Of a stretch of 64,000 bases of DNA, positions 43,613 through 53,034 are shown in pieces. Below the pieces are notes generated by a model. That model saw only the letters and a list, made by a program, of their open reading frames with translations. It made no database searches and was not told where the DNA came from. The stretch comes from Mitsuaria sp. PDC51. GTDB lineage: Bacteria > Pseudomonadota > Gammaproteobacteria > Burkholderiales > Burkholderiaceae_C. The DNA is taken from the NCBI RefSeq assembly GCF_900113225.1, contig NZ_FOZE01000001.1:248001-312000 (forward strand). Reading direction: 5' to 3'. Both the position numbers and the translations under genes were made by a program. Each line of letters starts with the position of its first letter. Position 1 is the stretch's first letter.

Positions 43613-44686
43613 ATGTCCCTGATCCGATCCCTGCTGTCCCACGACCTGCCGCGCAGCCGCGTGCTGGCGGCGCTGCTGCTGCTCACGGTGCTGGCGCTGG
43701 CGCTGACGCCCTTCGTGTTCCCCGGCACGAAGGCGCTCAACGTGGCGGCCAAGATCCTCGTGTTCATCGTGCTGGTCGGCAGCTACGACCTGCTGCTGGG
43801 CTACACCGGCATCGTCAGCTTCGCCCACACGATGTTCTTCGGCATCGGCGCCTACGGCGTGGCCATCGCGAGCACGCGACTGGAGCCGGGCTTCACGGCG
43901 CTGGCGATCGGCATCGGCGGCGCGCTGGGGCTGTCGCTGCTGCTGGCGCTGGTCATCGGCCTGTTCTCGCTGCGGGTCAAGGCGATCTTCTTCGCGATGA
44001 TCACCCTGGCCGTCGCCGCGGCCTTCCAGGGCCTGGCGTCGCAGCTGTCGGACTTCACCGGCGGCGAGGACGGCCTGAACTTCCGCCTGCCCGCGCTGCT
44101 GTCGCCGTCGACTGAATTCCTGGAGGAGCCCTTCCTCGGCGTGTCCGTCGACGGCCGGCTGCTGAGCTACTACCTGCTGTTCGTCGTGACGCTGGTGCTG
44201 GTGCTGGCCTTGCTGCGCATCGTCAATTCGCCGTTCGGGCGGGTGCTGCAGGCGATCCGCGACAACGACTTCCGCGCCGAGGCCATCGGCTACCGCCTGG
44301 TGACCTACCGGACGCTGTCCACGCTGCTGGCCGCGATGTTCGCGACGCTCGCGGGCGCGCTGCTCGCGATCTGGCTGCGCTACAACGGGCCGGACACCTC
44401 GCTGTCCTTCGAGATCATGCTGGACATCCTGCTGATCGTCGTGATCGGCGGCATGGGCACGATCTACGGCGCGGTGATCGGCAGCGCGCTGTTCGTGCTC
44501 GCGCAGAGCTACCTGCAGGACCTGATGCGCGTCGGCGCGTCGGCGGTGGAGGGCGTGCCGGTGCTGTCGCAGCTGATCGCGCCGGAGCGCTGGCTGCTGT
44601 GGCTGGGCGTGCTGTTCGTGCTGGCCGTGTACCACTTCCCGAACGGCCTGGTGGGGCGCCTGCGGCAGGCGAGGAGAAGCACTTGA
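43613..44686 (+). CDS. livM: Liv-type ABC transporter permease (LivM)
   Basis: A 357-residue membrane permease partner. LLLGYTGIVSFAHTMFFGIGAYG, SPFGRVLQAIRDNDFRAEAIGY and IVVIGGMGTIYGAVIGSALFV are LivM signatures. The start at 43613 gives the normal N-terminus; the open frame runs further back through livH as a shadow. Its stop overlaps the TTG start of the following hydrolase. Confidence 0.93.
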   Translation: MSLIRSLLSHDLPRSRVLAALLLLTVLALALTPFVFPGTKALNVAAKILVFIVLVGSYDLLLGYTGIVSFAHTMFFGIGAYGVAIASTRLEPGFTALAIGIGGALGLSLLLALVIGLFSLRVKAIFFAMITLAVAAAFQGLASQLSDFTGGEDGLNFRLPALLSPSTEFLEEPFLGVSVDGRLLSYYLLFVVTLVLVLALLRIVNSPFGRVLQAIRDNDFRAEAIGYRLVTYRTLSTLLAAMFATLAGALLAIWLRYNGPDTSLSFEIMLDILLIVVIGGMGTIYGAVIGSALFVLAQSYLQDLMRVGASAVEGVPVLSQLIAPERWLLWLGVLFVLAVYHFPNGLVGRLRQARRST

Positions 44687-45528
44687 AGTCGACGTCGAAC
44701 TACCTGCGCTGCGAGGGCCGCGAACTCCATTACATGGACTGGGGCGATCCGGGCGCGGCGCCGGTCATCGCCTGGCATGGCCTGGCGCGCACCGGGCGCG
44801 ACATGGACGACCTGGCGGCGCACCTGGTGCAGTCCGGGCGTTATCGCGTGATCTGCCCGGACACGATCGGGCGAGGGTTGTCGCAGTGGAGCCCGGACCC
44901 GGACAACGAATACCACCTGGCCTTCTACGTGAAGCTGGCGGTGGCGCTGGTGGACCAGCTCGGGCTGGCCAACTGCCATTGGGTGGGCACGTCGATGGGG
45001 GGCGCGATCGGGCTGCTGGCGGCGGCGACCTCGTTGCGCGGCCGCATCCGCCGGCTCGTGCTGAACGACATCGGGCCGGAGCTCGCCGAACCCGCGATCC
45101 AGCGCATCCGCGCTTATGCCGGTGACCCGGCGGCTTTCGACACGGTGAGCGAGCTGGAGCGCTATTTCCGTCAGATCTACCAGCCCTACGGCTGGATGAG
45201 CGCGGCGCAATGGCGCCGGCTGACGGAGACCTCGACACGCCGCCTGCCGGACGGCCGGGTGACGCCGCACTACGACCCGGCGATGGTGCGCCAGTTCTTC
45301 GTCCATCCGGACGATTACAAGCGCTGGACCGAATGGGATTCGCTCAGCCTGCCGGTGCTGTGCCTGCGCGGGGAGAGCTCCGATCTGCTGTTGCCGGAGA
45401 CGGCCGAGGCGATGCGGGTGCGCGGGCCCCGGGCGGAGGTGGTGACGGTGCCGGGTTGCGGGCACGCGCCCGCACTGAACGTGCCGGAGCACTTCGCGAT
45501 CGTTGAGGGTTTCCTGGCGGGGGGCTGA
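44683..45528 (+). CDS. Alpha/beta hydrolase coupled to the ABC transporter operon
   Basis: A 281-residue cytoplasmic hydrolase: WHGLARTGRDMDDL (oxyanion region), nucleophile VGTSMGGAIGL, acid in CLRGESSDLLLP and His in GCGHAP. No signal peptide. A TTG start overlapping the livM stop (TTGA), with GAGGAG 6 nt upstream, was chosen because ATG starts further up lie inside livM. The coupling says it acts on what the transporter brings in. With a PHB depolymerase in the operon, an intracellular hydroxybutyrate-oligomer esterase is a reasonable guess, but alpha/beta hydrolases are too broad to fix the substrate. Confidence 0.85.
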   Translation: MKSTSNYLRCEGRELHYMDWGDPGAAPVIAWHGLARTGRDMDDLAAHLVQSGRYRVICPDTIGRGLSQWSPDPDNEYHLAFYVKLAVALVDQLGLANCHWVGTSMGGAIGLLAAATSLRGRIRRLVLNDIGPELAEPAIQRIRAYAGDPAAFDTVSELERYFRQIYQPYGWMSAAQWRRLTETSTRRLPDGRVTPHYDPAMVRQFFVHPDDYKRWTEWDSLSLPVLCLRGESSDLLLPETAEAMRVRGPRAEVVTVPGCGHAPALNVPEHFAIVEGFLAGG

Positions 45529-45604
45529 CGGTCGGTGCGCGTCATGGCGTTCATCGCTTGATCAGCCAGCCGAGGATGCCGCCGAAGGCGACTGTCAGCT
45601 TCGG

Positions 45605-46126
45605 TCAGTCGTTGAGCTGCGGCAAATCGAGCCAGCGCGCCAGGCGCCGGCGCAGCGTCAGGAAGTCCAGCGGCTTGGTCAGGTGCTCGTCCATGCCGGC
45701 CTTCAGGCTGTCGGCCACGTCGCTGTCCAGCGCGTGCGCCGTCAGCGCCAGGATCGGAAAGCGCGGCAGCCTGCCCTGCGCCTGCTGCTCCCGCAGCCGG
45801 CGCGCGCATTCCAGGCCGTCCATGCCCGGCATCTGGATGTCCATCAGCACCAGGCTGGGCGCCGCGTGCTCGCACAGGTCCAGCGCTTCCTGGCCATTGC
45901 GCGCGAGCTGCGTCTTCAAGCCCATCAGCGCCAGGAATTCCAGCGCCACCACCTGATTGATCGGGTTGTCCTCGACCAGCAGCACGAACGGCTCGCCCGG
46001 GGCCGGGCGCTGGCCGGAAATCGTCGGATCGGTCATCGAGGAAGGGGGCGACGGCTTGGCGGACGCGTCCGACGTCATCAAGACCAGCGTGGTCTCGGAA
46101 ATGGGATGGCCGTCGTTTCTGTCCAT
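45605..46126 (-). CDS. Stand-alone receiver-domain protein
   Basis: A 173-residue protein. After a disordered N-terminal 55 residues comes one receiver domain like those at the end of hybrid histidine kinases: FVLLVEDNPINQVVALEFL, LVLMDIQMPGMDGLECARRLR (phospho-Asp), ILALTAHA and HLTKPLD. There is no output domain, so it probably relays phosphate or regulates by binding. The nearby DNA has no kinase gene. The start is uncertain: in-frame ATGs at 46189, 46126 and 46075 have no good ribosome-binding site; 46126 is a compromise. Confidence 0.8.
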   Translation of the reverse strand: MDRNDGHPISETTLVLMTSDASAKPSPPSSMTDPTISGQRPAPGEPFVLLVEDNPINQVVALEFLALMGLKTQLARNGQEALDLCEHAAPSLVLMDIQMPGMDGLECARRLREQQAQGRLPRFPILALTAHALDSDVADSLKAGMDEHLTKPLDFLTLRRRLARWLDLPQLND

Positions 46127-46462
46127 GTCGCTTGTCGTCCCCGCTCCGGTCGGGAGGCGAGGTATTCCCTGAAAAACGTCGCCCGCCATTCAGGTCGAAC
46201 CGGGGTCGGTGTTGCTCGGCGGCGACGGGGTCCATTGTTGCCGCACCCCCCGAAGACTAGCAAGTGTGCGGAAGTCATCGGTCGGAGGCCTTGACAAGAG
46301 GTATGCGAAGGCTTCCTGAACGGTCTTCTGTTTTCAATTGCTTACCACTGCGTCGCGCCGGTCGCCTCGCGCGCGTCCCGCCGGCTGCTGCCAATTCATG
46401 GCGGCCGCCCTCCCTAGAATCATCGCCCACTGCCTTTTTCGAGGCTCCCGAGCCCACACCTC
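46127..46462. other. 336-bp divergent control region before uvrA
   Basis: No gene is seen. It contains TTGACA at 46291-46296 without a matching -10, and CCCTCCCTAGAATC at 46408-46421, which holds a likely -10 for uvrA. No LexA-type CTGT-N8-ACAG palindrome was recognised. Confidence 0.5.
46415..46420 (+). promoter_or_regulatory. Likely -10 of uvrA within CCCTCCCTAGAATC
   Basis: TAGAAT 42 nt before the uvrA ATG. The same 14-mer stands 40 nt before the S9 peptidase start at 54892, suggesting a shared promoter core. Confidence 0.45.
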
Positions 46463-49400
46463 ATGTCCGACGCCGATATCCGCATCCGCGGCGCCCGCCA
46501 GCACAACCTCAAGAACCTCGACCTGGATCTCCGGACCGGAGAACTGACCGTGGTGACCGGGCCGAGCGGCTCGGGCAAGTCCAGCCTGGTGTTCGACACG
46601 CTCTACGCGGAAGGCCAGCGCCGCTACGTCGAGACCTTCTCGGCCTACGCCCGCCAGTTCCTGGACCGGATGGACCGCCCGGCCGTCGACAAGGTGGAGG
46701 GCGTGCCGCCCGCCATCGCGATCGACCAGACCAACCCGGTCCGCACCAGCCGCTCCACCGTCGGCACGATGACGGAGCTCAACGACCATCTGAAGCTGCT
46801 GTTCGCGCGCGGCGCGGACCTCTTCGACCGCGACACCGCGCTGCCGGTGCGCCACGACACGCCGCAGACCATCCACGCCGAGCTGCTGGCGCGCACCGTC
46901 GACGGCGATCCGCGCCTGGTGCTGACCTTCCCGGTCGAGCTGCCGGAGACCGTCAGCGCCGGCGAGGTCGAGCAGTGGCTCTCCGCCTCCGGCTTCACGC
47001 GGGTGCAGTCGGAGCGCGTCATCAACGGCCGCAAGGTGCTGGACGTGGTGGCGGACCGCTTCCGCATGCAGGGCGTCGAGCAGGCGCGCGCGATGGAAGC
47101 CATCGAGCTGGCGCTCAAGCGCGGCAGCGGCCGCATGACGGTCTACGTGCTGCCGGCCGAGGAGGGCGCCGAGCCGGTGCTCTGGCGCTACTCGACCGGC
47201 CTGCATTGCCCGGAGAGCGACATCCGCTACGCCGACCCGCAGCCGGCGCTGTTCTCGTTCAACTCGGCGATGGGCGCGTGCGAGACCTGCCGCGGTTTCG
47301 GCCGCGTGATCGGGGTGGACCTGGGCCTGGTGATCCCCGACGAGCGCAAGACGCTGCGCGGCGGCGCGATCAAGCCGATGCAGACGCCGGCCTGGAAGGA
47401 ATGCCAGGACGACCTGCTGAAGTACGCCGGCGATGCCGGCATCCCGCGCGACACCGCGTGGAGCCAGATGACGCAGTCGCAGCGCGACTGGGTCATCGAA
47501 GGCAGCCCGAACTGGAACGGCAACTGGAACAAGCAGTGGTACGGCGTCCGCCGGTTCTTCGATTACCTGGAGAGCAAGGCCTACAAGATGCACATCCGGG
47601 TGCTGCTGTCCAAGTACCGCAGCTACACGGAATGCCCGGCCTGCCGCGGCGCGCGCCTCAAGACCGAGGCGCTGCTGTGGCGCATCGGTTCCAAGGCGCT
47701 GGCCGACGCGGCACTGCCGGCCGCGCAGCGCTTCATGCCGGAGGGCGTGAAGTGGACGCGCGCGCAGCTCGAGGCGTTGCCGGGCCTGTCGGTCCATGAC
47801 CTGATGCAGCTGCCGATCCATCGGCTCAGACGCTTCATGGACGAGCTGCAGTTGCCGGGCTCGATGCTCGACGAGGCGCTGAAGCTGCTGCTCGACGAGA
47901 TCCGCAACCGGCTCAAGTACCTGGTCGACGTCGGCATCGGCTACCTGACGCTGGACCGCCAGAGCCGCACGCTGTCCGGCGGCGAGGTGCAGCGCATCAA
48001 CCTGACGACGGCGCTGGGGACCTCGCTGGTCAACACGCTGTTCGTGCTGGACGAGCCCAGCATTGGCCTGCACCCGCGCGACATGAACCGCATCGTCGAG
48101 GCGATGCAGCGCCTGCGCGACGCGGGCAACACGCTGGTGGTCGTCGAGCACGACCCGGCGGTGATGCTGGCGGCGGACCGGCTCATCGACATGGGCCCCG
48201 GCCCCGGCCAGCAGGGCGGCCAGATCGTCTTCGACGGCACGCCGGAACAGATCCGCGCCGCCGACACGCTGACCGGCGCCTACCTCGGCGCGCGCAGGCA
48301 CGTGGGCATGGGCCTGAAGCGCGTCGTCGAGGAGAACACGCCGCGACTGATCCTCGAGGGCGCGCGCGAGCACAATCTCAAGAACGTCAGCGTCGAGTTC
48401 CCGCTGCAGCGCATGGTGGCGGTCACCGGCGTGTCGGGCTCGGGCAAGAGCACGCTGATGCAGGACGTGCTCTATCCGGCGCTGGCGCGCTGGTTCGGCC
48501 AGGCCACCGAGGCGCCGGGCGCGCATGACCGGCTCCTGGGCGCGGACTGGCTGGCCGACGCGGTCTTCGTCGACCAGTCGCCGATCGGCAAGACGGCGCG
48601 CTCGAACCCGGCCAGCTACGTCGGCGTGTTCGACGAGATCCGCAAGCGCTTCGCCGACACGCCGATGGCCAAGGAGCGCAGCTACGGCGCCGGCATGTTC
48701 AGCTTCAACGCCGGCGACGGCCGCTGCCCGACCTGCGGCGGCTCGGGCTTCGAGCACGTCGAGATGCAGTTCCTGTCCGACGTCTACCTGCGCTGCCCCG
48801 ACTGCGACGGCAAGCGCTTCCGCGCCGAGCTGCTCGAGGTCAAGCTGGAGCGCGCCGGACGGCAGCTCAGCGTCTCCGACGTGCTGGACCTGACGGTGGC
48901 CGAGGCGCTGGGCGTCTTCAAGGACGACCGCGAGGTGCTGAACAAGCTGCAGCCGCTGTCGGATGTCGGCCTGGACTACCTGACGCTGGGGCAGCCGGTG
49001 CCGACGCTGTCGGGCGGCGAGGCGCAGCGGCTGAAGCTGGCGGGATACCTGGCGGAGGCGGCCTCGAAGCCGCGCCAGGCGACGGCGACCAAGGGCACCC
49101 TGTTCCTCTTCGACGAGCCGACCACCGGCCTGCACTTCGACGACATCGCCAAGCTGATGCGCGCCATGCGCAAGCTGCTGTCGGCGGGGCATTCGCTGAT
49201 CCTGATCGAGCACAACCTGGACGTGATCCGCGCGTCGGACTGGGTCATCGACCTCGGACCCGAGGGCGGCGAGGACGGCGGCCTGGTCGTCGCGGTCGGC
49301 ACGCCGGAGACGCTGAAGGACCATCCGACCTCGCACACCGCGCAGGCGCTGCGCGAGTACGCGGCCGAGATGGACCGTGCGCCGGTCAAGGTCGCCGAAG

Positions 49401-52099
49401 GCAAGCCGCTGCAATCGCTGCTGCGCCAGCGCCGCAAGGCCGATGAAGCGATCCGCATCGTCAACGCGCGCGAGCACAACCTGAAGTCGGTCGACGTCAG
49501 CATCCCGCGCGGCAAGTTCAACGTCGTGACCGGCGTGTCGGGCTCCGGCAAGAGCACGCTGGCCTTCGACATCCTGTTCAACGAGGGCCAGCGCCGCTAT
49601 CTCGAATCGCTGAACGCCTATGCGCGCTCGATCGTGCAGCCGGCGGGCCGGCCCGAGGTCGACGCGGTCTGGGGCATTCCGCCGACGGTCGCGATCGAGC
49701 AGCGCCTGTCGCGCGGCGGGCGCAAGAGCACGGTGGCGACCACGACCGAGGTCTGGCACTTCCTGCGCCTGCTCTACGTGAAGCTCGGCGTGCAGCACTG
49801 CGCCAACGACGGCACGCCGGTGAAGCCGCAGAGCGTCGAGGCCATCGCCGCGCAGCTGCTGCGCGACTACAAGGGCCGGCACATCGGGCTGCTCGCGCCG
49901 CTGGTGGTCAATCGCAAGGGCGTCTACACCGACCTGGCGAAGTGGGCGAAGCAGCGCGGCTACACCCACCTGCGCGTCGACGGCGAGTTCCTGCCGACCA
50001 GTCCGTGGCCGCGGCTGGACCGCTTCAAGGAACACACGATCGAACTGCCGGTGGGCGACATGACCGTCACGCCGGAGACCGAGGCCGAGTTGCGCGAGCT
50101 GCTGGCCAAGGCGCTGGACCACGGCAAGGGCGTGGTGCATGTGCTGTCGCCGCTGGACGGACTGCACGACGCGCTGCGCAATGCGAAGCCGACGCGCGGC
50201 ATCGGCGAGCTGCGGGTGTTCTCCACCAAGCGCGCCTGCCCGCAGTGCGGCACGAGTTATCCGGAACTGGATCCGCGGCTGTTCAGCTACAACTCCAAGC
50301 ACGGCTGGTGCACCACCTGCGTCGGCACCGGCCTGGCGCTGACGCGCGAGCAGCGCAAGGCCCTGGACGACAGCCAGCAGGACAAGGACAACCGGGGCCG
50401 CGAGCAGAGCTTCCCCGCCGAGGAAGCCGAGATCGAGGATCTGAGCGACGCGCCCTGCCCGGATTGCCACGGCTCGCGCCTGAATCCCGTGGCGCGCGCG
50501 GTGAGCTTCGAGCACGAGACCATCGGCACGGTGGCCTCGTGGAGCGTGACCGAGGCGCGCGAGTGGATCGCGGGCCTGACACTCACCGGCCGCGACGCGG
50601 AGATCGCGCGCGACGTGGTCAGCGAGATCAAGGGGCGGCTGGAGTTCCTGGAGGAGGTCGGCCTGGGCTACCTGACGCTGGACCGCGCGGCGCCCACGCT
50701 GTCCGGCGGCGAGGCCCAGCGCATCCGCCTGGCGGCGCAGCTCGGCAGCAACCTGCAAGGCGTCTGCTACGTGCTGGACGAGCCGACCATCGGCCTGCAT
50801 CCGCGCGACAACCAGATCCTGCTCAAGGCGCTGTCGACGCTGGGCGACAAGGGCAACACGCTGGTCGTCGTCGAGCACGACGAGGACACGATCCGGCGCG
50901 CCGATCACATCATCGACATCGGGCCGAGCGCGGGCAAGCGCGGCGGCCGCGTGATCGCCGAAGGCACGGCCGCGGAGATCGCGAAGAACCCCGATTCGCT
51001 GACGGGCCGCTTTCTGTCGAAACCGCTGGTGCATCCGCTCAAGGAGCGCCGCGAGATGGACGCCGACGCGCCCAAGCTGACGGTGCTCAACGCGACGCTG
51101 CACAACCTGCGCGGCGTCACGGTGGACGTGCCGCTGCACCGGCTGGTGGGCATCACGGGGGTGTCGGGCTCGGGCAAGTCGACGCTCGCGCGGGACGTGC
51201 TGCTGGCCAACATGGCGGCGGCGGTGCCGCTGCGCCGGGCGCCGTCGACCTGGCTGGGCTGCGACGCCATCGAGGGCCATCAGCAGGTGGACCGGGTGCT
51301 GGAGGTCGACCAGACGCCGATCGGCAAGACGCCGCGCAGCTGCCCGGCGACCTACATCGGCTTCTGGGATGCGATCCGCAAGCTGTTCGCCGAGACGCTG
51401 GAGGCGAAGGCCCGCGGGTATGGTCCGGGCCGCTTCAGCTTCAACACCGGCGAGGGCCGTTGCCCGGGCTGTGAAGGGCAGGGCATGCGCACCATCGCGA
51501 TGAGCTTCCTGCCGGACGTGAAGGTGCTCTGCGACCAATGCCATGGGCAGCGCTTCAACCCCGAGACGCTGGCGGTGAGCTGGCGCGGCAAGAGCATCGG
51601 CGAGGTGCTGCAGATGGAGGTGGACGAGGCGGTGGAGTTCTTTGCCGCGATGACCTCGATCGCGCATCCGCTGAAGCTGCTGCAGGACGTGGGACTGGGC
51701 TACCTGACGCTGGGTCAGCCGAGCCCGACGCTGTCGGGCGGCGAGGCGCAGCGGATCAAGCTGGTGTCGGAGCTGGTGAAGGTGCGCGACGACGTGACGC
51801 GCCGCGGCCAGAAGCCGCCGCACACGCTGTACGTGCTGGACGAGCCGACGGTGGGGCTGCACATGGCCGACGTGGAGAAGCTGATCCGCGTGCTGCATCG
51901 GCTGGTCGACGGCGGGCACAGCGTGGTCGTGATCGAGCACGACCTCGATGTGATCGCCGAAGCCGACTGGGTGCTGGACCTGGGACCGGAGGGAGGCTCG
52001 GCGGGCGGACGCGTGGTCGCGCAGGGCCGGCCGGAGACGCTGGTGGCGCAAGGGACGCACACCGGCAAGGCGCTGGCACCGGTGCTGGCGCGAGGCTGA
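46463..52099 (+). CDS. uvrA: Fused double-length UvrA excinuclease subunit
   Basis: UvrA finds bulky DNA lesions and loads UvrB in nucleotide excision repair. This 1,878-residue protein is two UvrA-like halves joined, about 960 and 915 residues, each with two ABC modules. Four Walker A motifs are seen: GPSGSGKSS (about residue 34) and GVSGSGKST (about 657, 1027, 1570). Four LSGGE signatures lie near 504, 850, 1414 and 1757. Zinc-type CxxC pairs occur in each half (CETCRGFG, CPTCGGSG, CPQCGTSY, CPGCEGQG). Ordinary UvrA is about 940 residues, so one chain may equal a UvrA dimer. Such fusions are known in Burkholderiales, usually beside a normal uvrA elsewhere. Confidence 0.95.
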   Translation: MSDADIRIRGARQHNLKNLDLDLRTGELTVVTGPSGSGKSSLVFDTLYAEGQRRYVETFSAYARQFLDRMDRPAVDKVEGVPPAIAIDQTNPVRTSRSTVGTMTELNDHLKLLFARGADLFDRDTALPVRHDTPQTIHAELLARTVDGDPRLVLTFPVELPETVSAGEVEQWLSASGFTRVQSERVINGRKVLDVVADRFRMQGVEQARAMEAIELALKRGSGRMTVYVLPAEEGAEPVLWRYSTGLHCPESDIRYADPQPALFSFNSAMGACETCRGFGRVIGVDLGLVIPDERKTLRGGAIKPMQTPAWKECQDDLLKYAGDAGIPRDTAWSQMTQSQRDWVIEGSPNWNGNWNKQWYGVRRFFDYLESKAYKMHIRVLLSKYRSYTECPACRGARLKTEALLWRIGSKALADAALPAAQRFMPEGVKWTRAQLEALPGLSVHDLMQLPIHRLRRFMDELQLPGSMLDEALKLLLDEIRNRLKYLVDVGIGYLTLDRQSRTLSGGEVQRINLTTALGTSLVNTLFVLDEPSIGLHPRDMNRIVEAMQRLRDAGNTLVVVEHDPAVMLAADRLIDMGPGPGQQGGQIVFDGTPEQIRAADTLTGAYLGARRHVGMGLKRVVEENTPRLILEGAREHNLKNVSVEFPLQRMVAVTGVSGSGKSTLMQDVLYPALARWFGQATEAPGAHDRLLGADWLADAVFVDQSPIGKTARSNPASYVGVFDEIRKRFADTPMAKERSYGAGMFSFNAGDGRCPTCGGSGFEHVEMQFLSDVYLRCPDCDGKRFRAELLEVKLERAGRQLSVSDVLDLTVAEALGVFKDDREVLNKLQPLSDVGLDYLTLGQPVPTLSGGEAQRLKLAGYLAEAASKPRQATATKGTLFLFDEPTTGLHFDDIAKLMRAMRKLLSAGHSLILIEHNLDVIRASDWVIDLGPEGGEDGGLVVAVGTPETLKDHPTSHTAQALREYAAEMDRAPVKVAEGKPLQSLLRQRRKADEAIRIVNAREHNLKSVDVSIPRGKFNVVTGVSGSGKSTLAFDILFNEGQRRYLESLNAYARSIVQPAGRPEVDAVWGIPPTVAIEQRLSRGGRKSTVATTTEVWHFLRLLYVKLGVQHCANDGTPVKPQSVEAIAAQLLRDYKGRHIGLLAPLVVNRKGVYTDLAKWAKQRGYTHLRVDGEFLPTSPWPRLDRFKEHTIELPVGDMTVTPETEAELRELLAKALDHGKGVVHVLSPLDGLHDALRNAKPTRGIGELRVFSTKRACPQCGTSYPELDPRLFSYNSKHGWCTTCVGTGLALTREQRKALDDSQQDKDNRGREQSFPAEEAEIEDLSDAPCPDCHGSRLNPVARAVSFEHETIGTVASWSVTEAREWIAGLTLTGRDAEIARDVVSEIKGRLEFLEEVGLGYLTLDRAAPTLSGGEAQRIRLAAQLGSNLQGVCYVLDEPTIGLHPRDNQILLKALSTLGDKGNTLVVVEHDEDTIRRADHIIDIGPSAGKRGGRVIAEGTAAEIAKNPDSLTGRFLSKPLVHPLKERREMDADAPKLTVLNATLHNLRGVTVDVPLHRLVGITGVSGSGKSTLARDVLLANMAAAVPLRRAPSTWLGCDAIEGHQQVDRVLEVDQTPIGKTPRSCPATYIGFWDAIRKLFAETLEAKARGYGPGRFSFNTGEGRCPGCEGQGMRTIAMSFLPDVKVLCDQCHGQRFNPETLAVSWRGKSIGEVLQMEVDEAVEFFAAMTSIAHPLKLLQDVGLGYLTLGQPSPTLSGGEAQRIKLVSELVKVRDDVTRRGQKPPHTLYVLDEPTVGLHMADVEKLIRVLHRLVDGGHSVVVIEHDLDVIAEADWVLDLGPEGGSAGGRVVAQGRPETLVAQGTHTGKALAPVLARG

Positions 52100-52114
52100 T
52101 CAGCCCGCCAACTG

Positions 52115-52144
52115 AAACGGCCTCGCAAGAGGCCGTTTTCTATT
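52115..52144 (+). terminator. Rho-independent terminator after uvrA
   Basis: Perfect 10-bp stem AAACGGCCTC / GAGGCCGTTT with GCAA tetraloop (52115-52138), then TCTATT. It abuts the stop codon of the convergent low-GC gene and probably serves both directions. Confidence 0.85.
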
Positions 52145-53034
52145 CAGGTTGGCAATGCATTGAGTGTGTATCGCGGACGCCCCTGGCCGACTTGCACCAC
52201 GTCCAAGGTGATATTGGTATGACGCTTCAACCATTCCCGATTGATGAGGTCCGGATCTTCCACTGCGCTACCAATTCTTCCCTTGATTAGAGCGTTGCTG
52301 GTCTGGAACTCAAAGGAGCGGCTGTGGGGGAGTACGCCGACGAATACGCCTTGGTGCTGTTCTCGGTCCTCCTTGATATTGCCTTCTTCCAATCGGTCAG
52401 CGGACTGCTTCAGTTGATCAGGACCCTCAAACCTAAAAATCCGCTGCTTGAACTCCAGTCCGCACCAGGCTTGATGTTGCTGCAAGAGTTCAAGGAACTC
52501 CGAGATCTTTTTCACCGCTCGGGGATGGATCGTGTCTACAAGTTCCGCGACCTCGTCGTCGCTCTTCAATGCTGCGGCTTCCCACAGTCCTTGCATCTTC
52601 TGAAGTGCGTCTTCAGCCTTCTCTTGATCTGGGAACAGGCCTCCCGCAGGGAGTTCGAACTCAAACCCGAAGGAGCCAACGGCGGTGCCCGTGAGCAGCA
52701 ATTGATTCTTTGCTCGATCGGGTATGGGGCCCATGAAGCGGAGGCTGTCGTTGAGACCTGCGACCACCGCCGCGAAGGCATCCGCGAACGCATTGGACGC
52801 CTTGCCTGCGAAATCTGCCGAGATTCCGCGACTGCCCGTCACAGGGCGACCGCGAAAGGTCAGCCGCGCGCGTTCCGGCCGCGGCACCGACTCTTGCCTC
52901 AGAAGAGCGTCCCGCGCGGATTTCAGGCGATTCTCCAGCGAGAGCCGTTGGATTGCTGCGGAGCCGGGAAGCTGATTGAGCATCAGCTCGAGCTCTTGAA
53001 TCTCCGATGACAACGCGTCCCTGCGATCAATCAT
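52144..53034 (-). CDS. Unknown protein, partner of a DUF6932-like gene, lower GC
   Basis: A 296-residue protein without recognised domain. The N-terminal 50 residues form a likely coiled coil (ALSSEIQELELMLNQLPG, RLSLENRLKSARDALL). The middle (RPVTGSRGISADFAGKASNAF, PIPDRAKNQLLLTGTAVGSFGFEFELP) looks like a conserved globular domain, and the C-terminal 100 residues resemble a beta-rich domain ending WLKRHTNITLDVVQVGQGRPRYTL. Its start overlaps the stop of the upstream gene by 4 bp, so the two are made together. Base composition is visibly lower in GC than the flanks, suggesting acquisition. Two-gene units of this kind are often toxin-antitoxin or defence modules; that is only inference. Confidence 0.7.
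   Translation of the reverse strand: MIDRRDALSSEIQELELMLNQLPGSAAIQRLSLENRLKSARDALLRQESVPRPERARLTFRGRPVTGSRGISADFAGKASNAFADAFAAVVAGLNDSLRFMGPIPDRAKNQLLLTGTAVGSFGFEFELPAGGLFPDQEKAEDALQKMQGLWEAAALKSDDEVAELVDTIHPRAVKKISEFLELLQQHQAWCGLEFKQRIFRFEGPDQLKQSADRLEEGNIKEDREQHQGVFVGVLPHSRSFEFQTSNALIKGRIGSAVEDPDLINREWLKRHTNITLDVVQVGQGRPRYTLNALPT

Noticed and set aside
46334-52060. A 1,908-codon open frame antisense to uvrA
   Set aside because: It mirrors uvrA exactly and arises from strong G/C at third codon positions; it has no motifs, signal or ribosome-binding site.
52324-53010. 228-codon plus-strand frame opposite the low-GC unknown gene
   Set aside because: The minus-strand gene has a good SD, coupling to its neighbour and protein-like composition; the plus frame lacks these.
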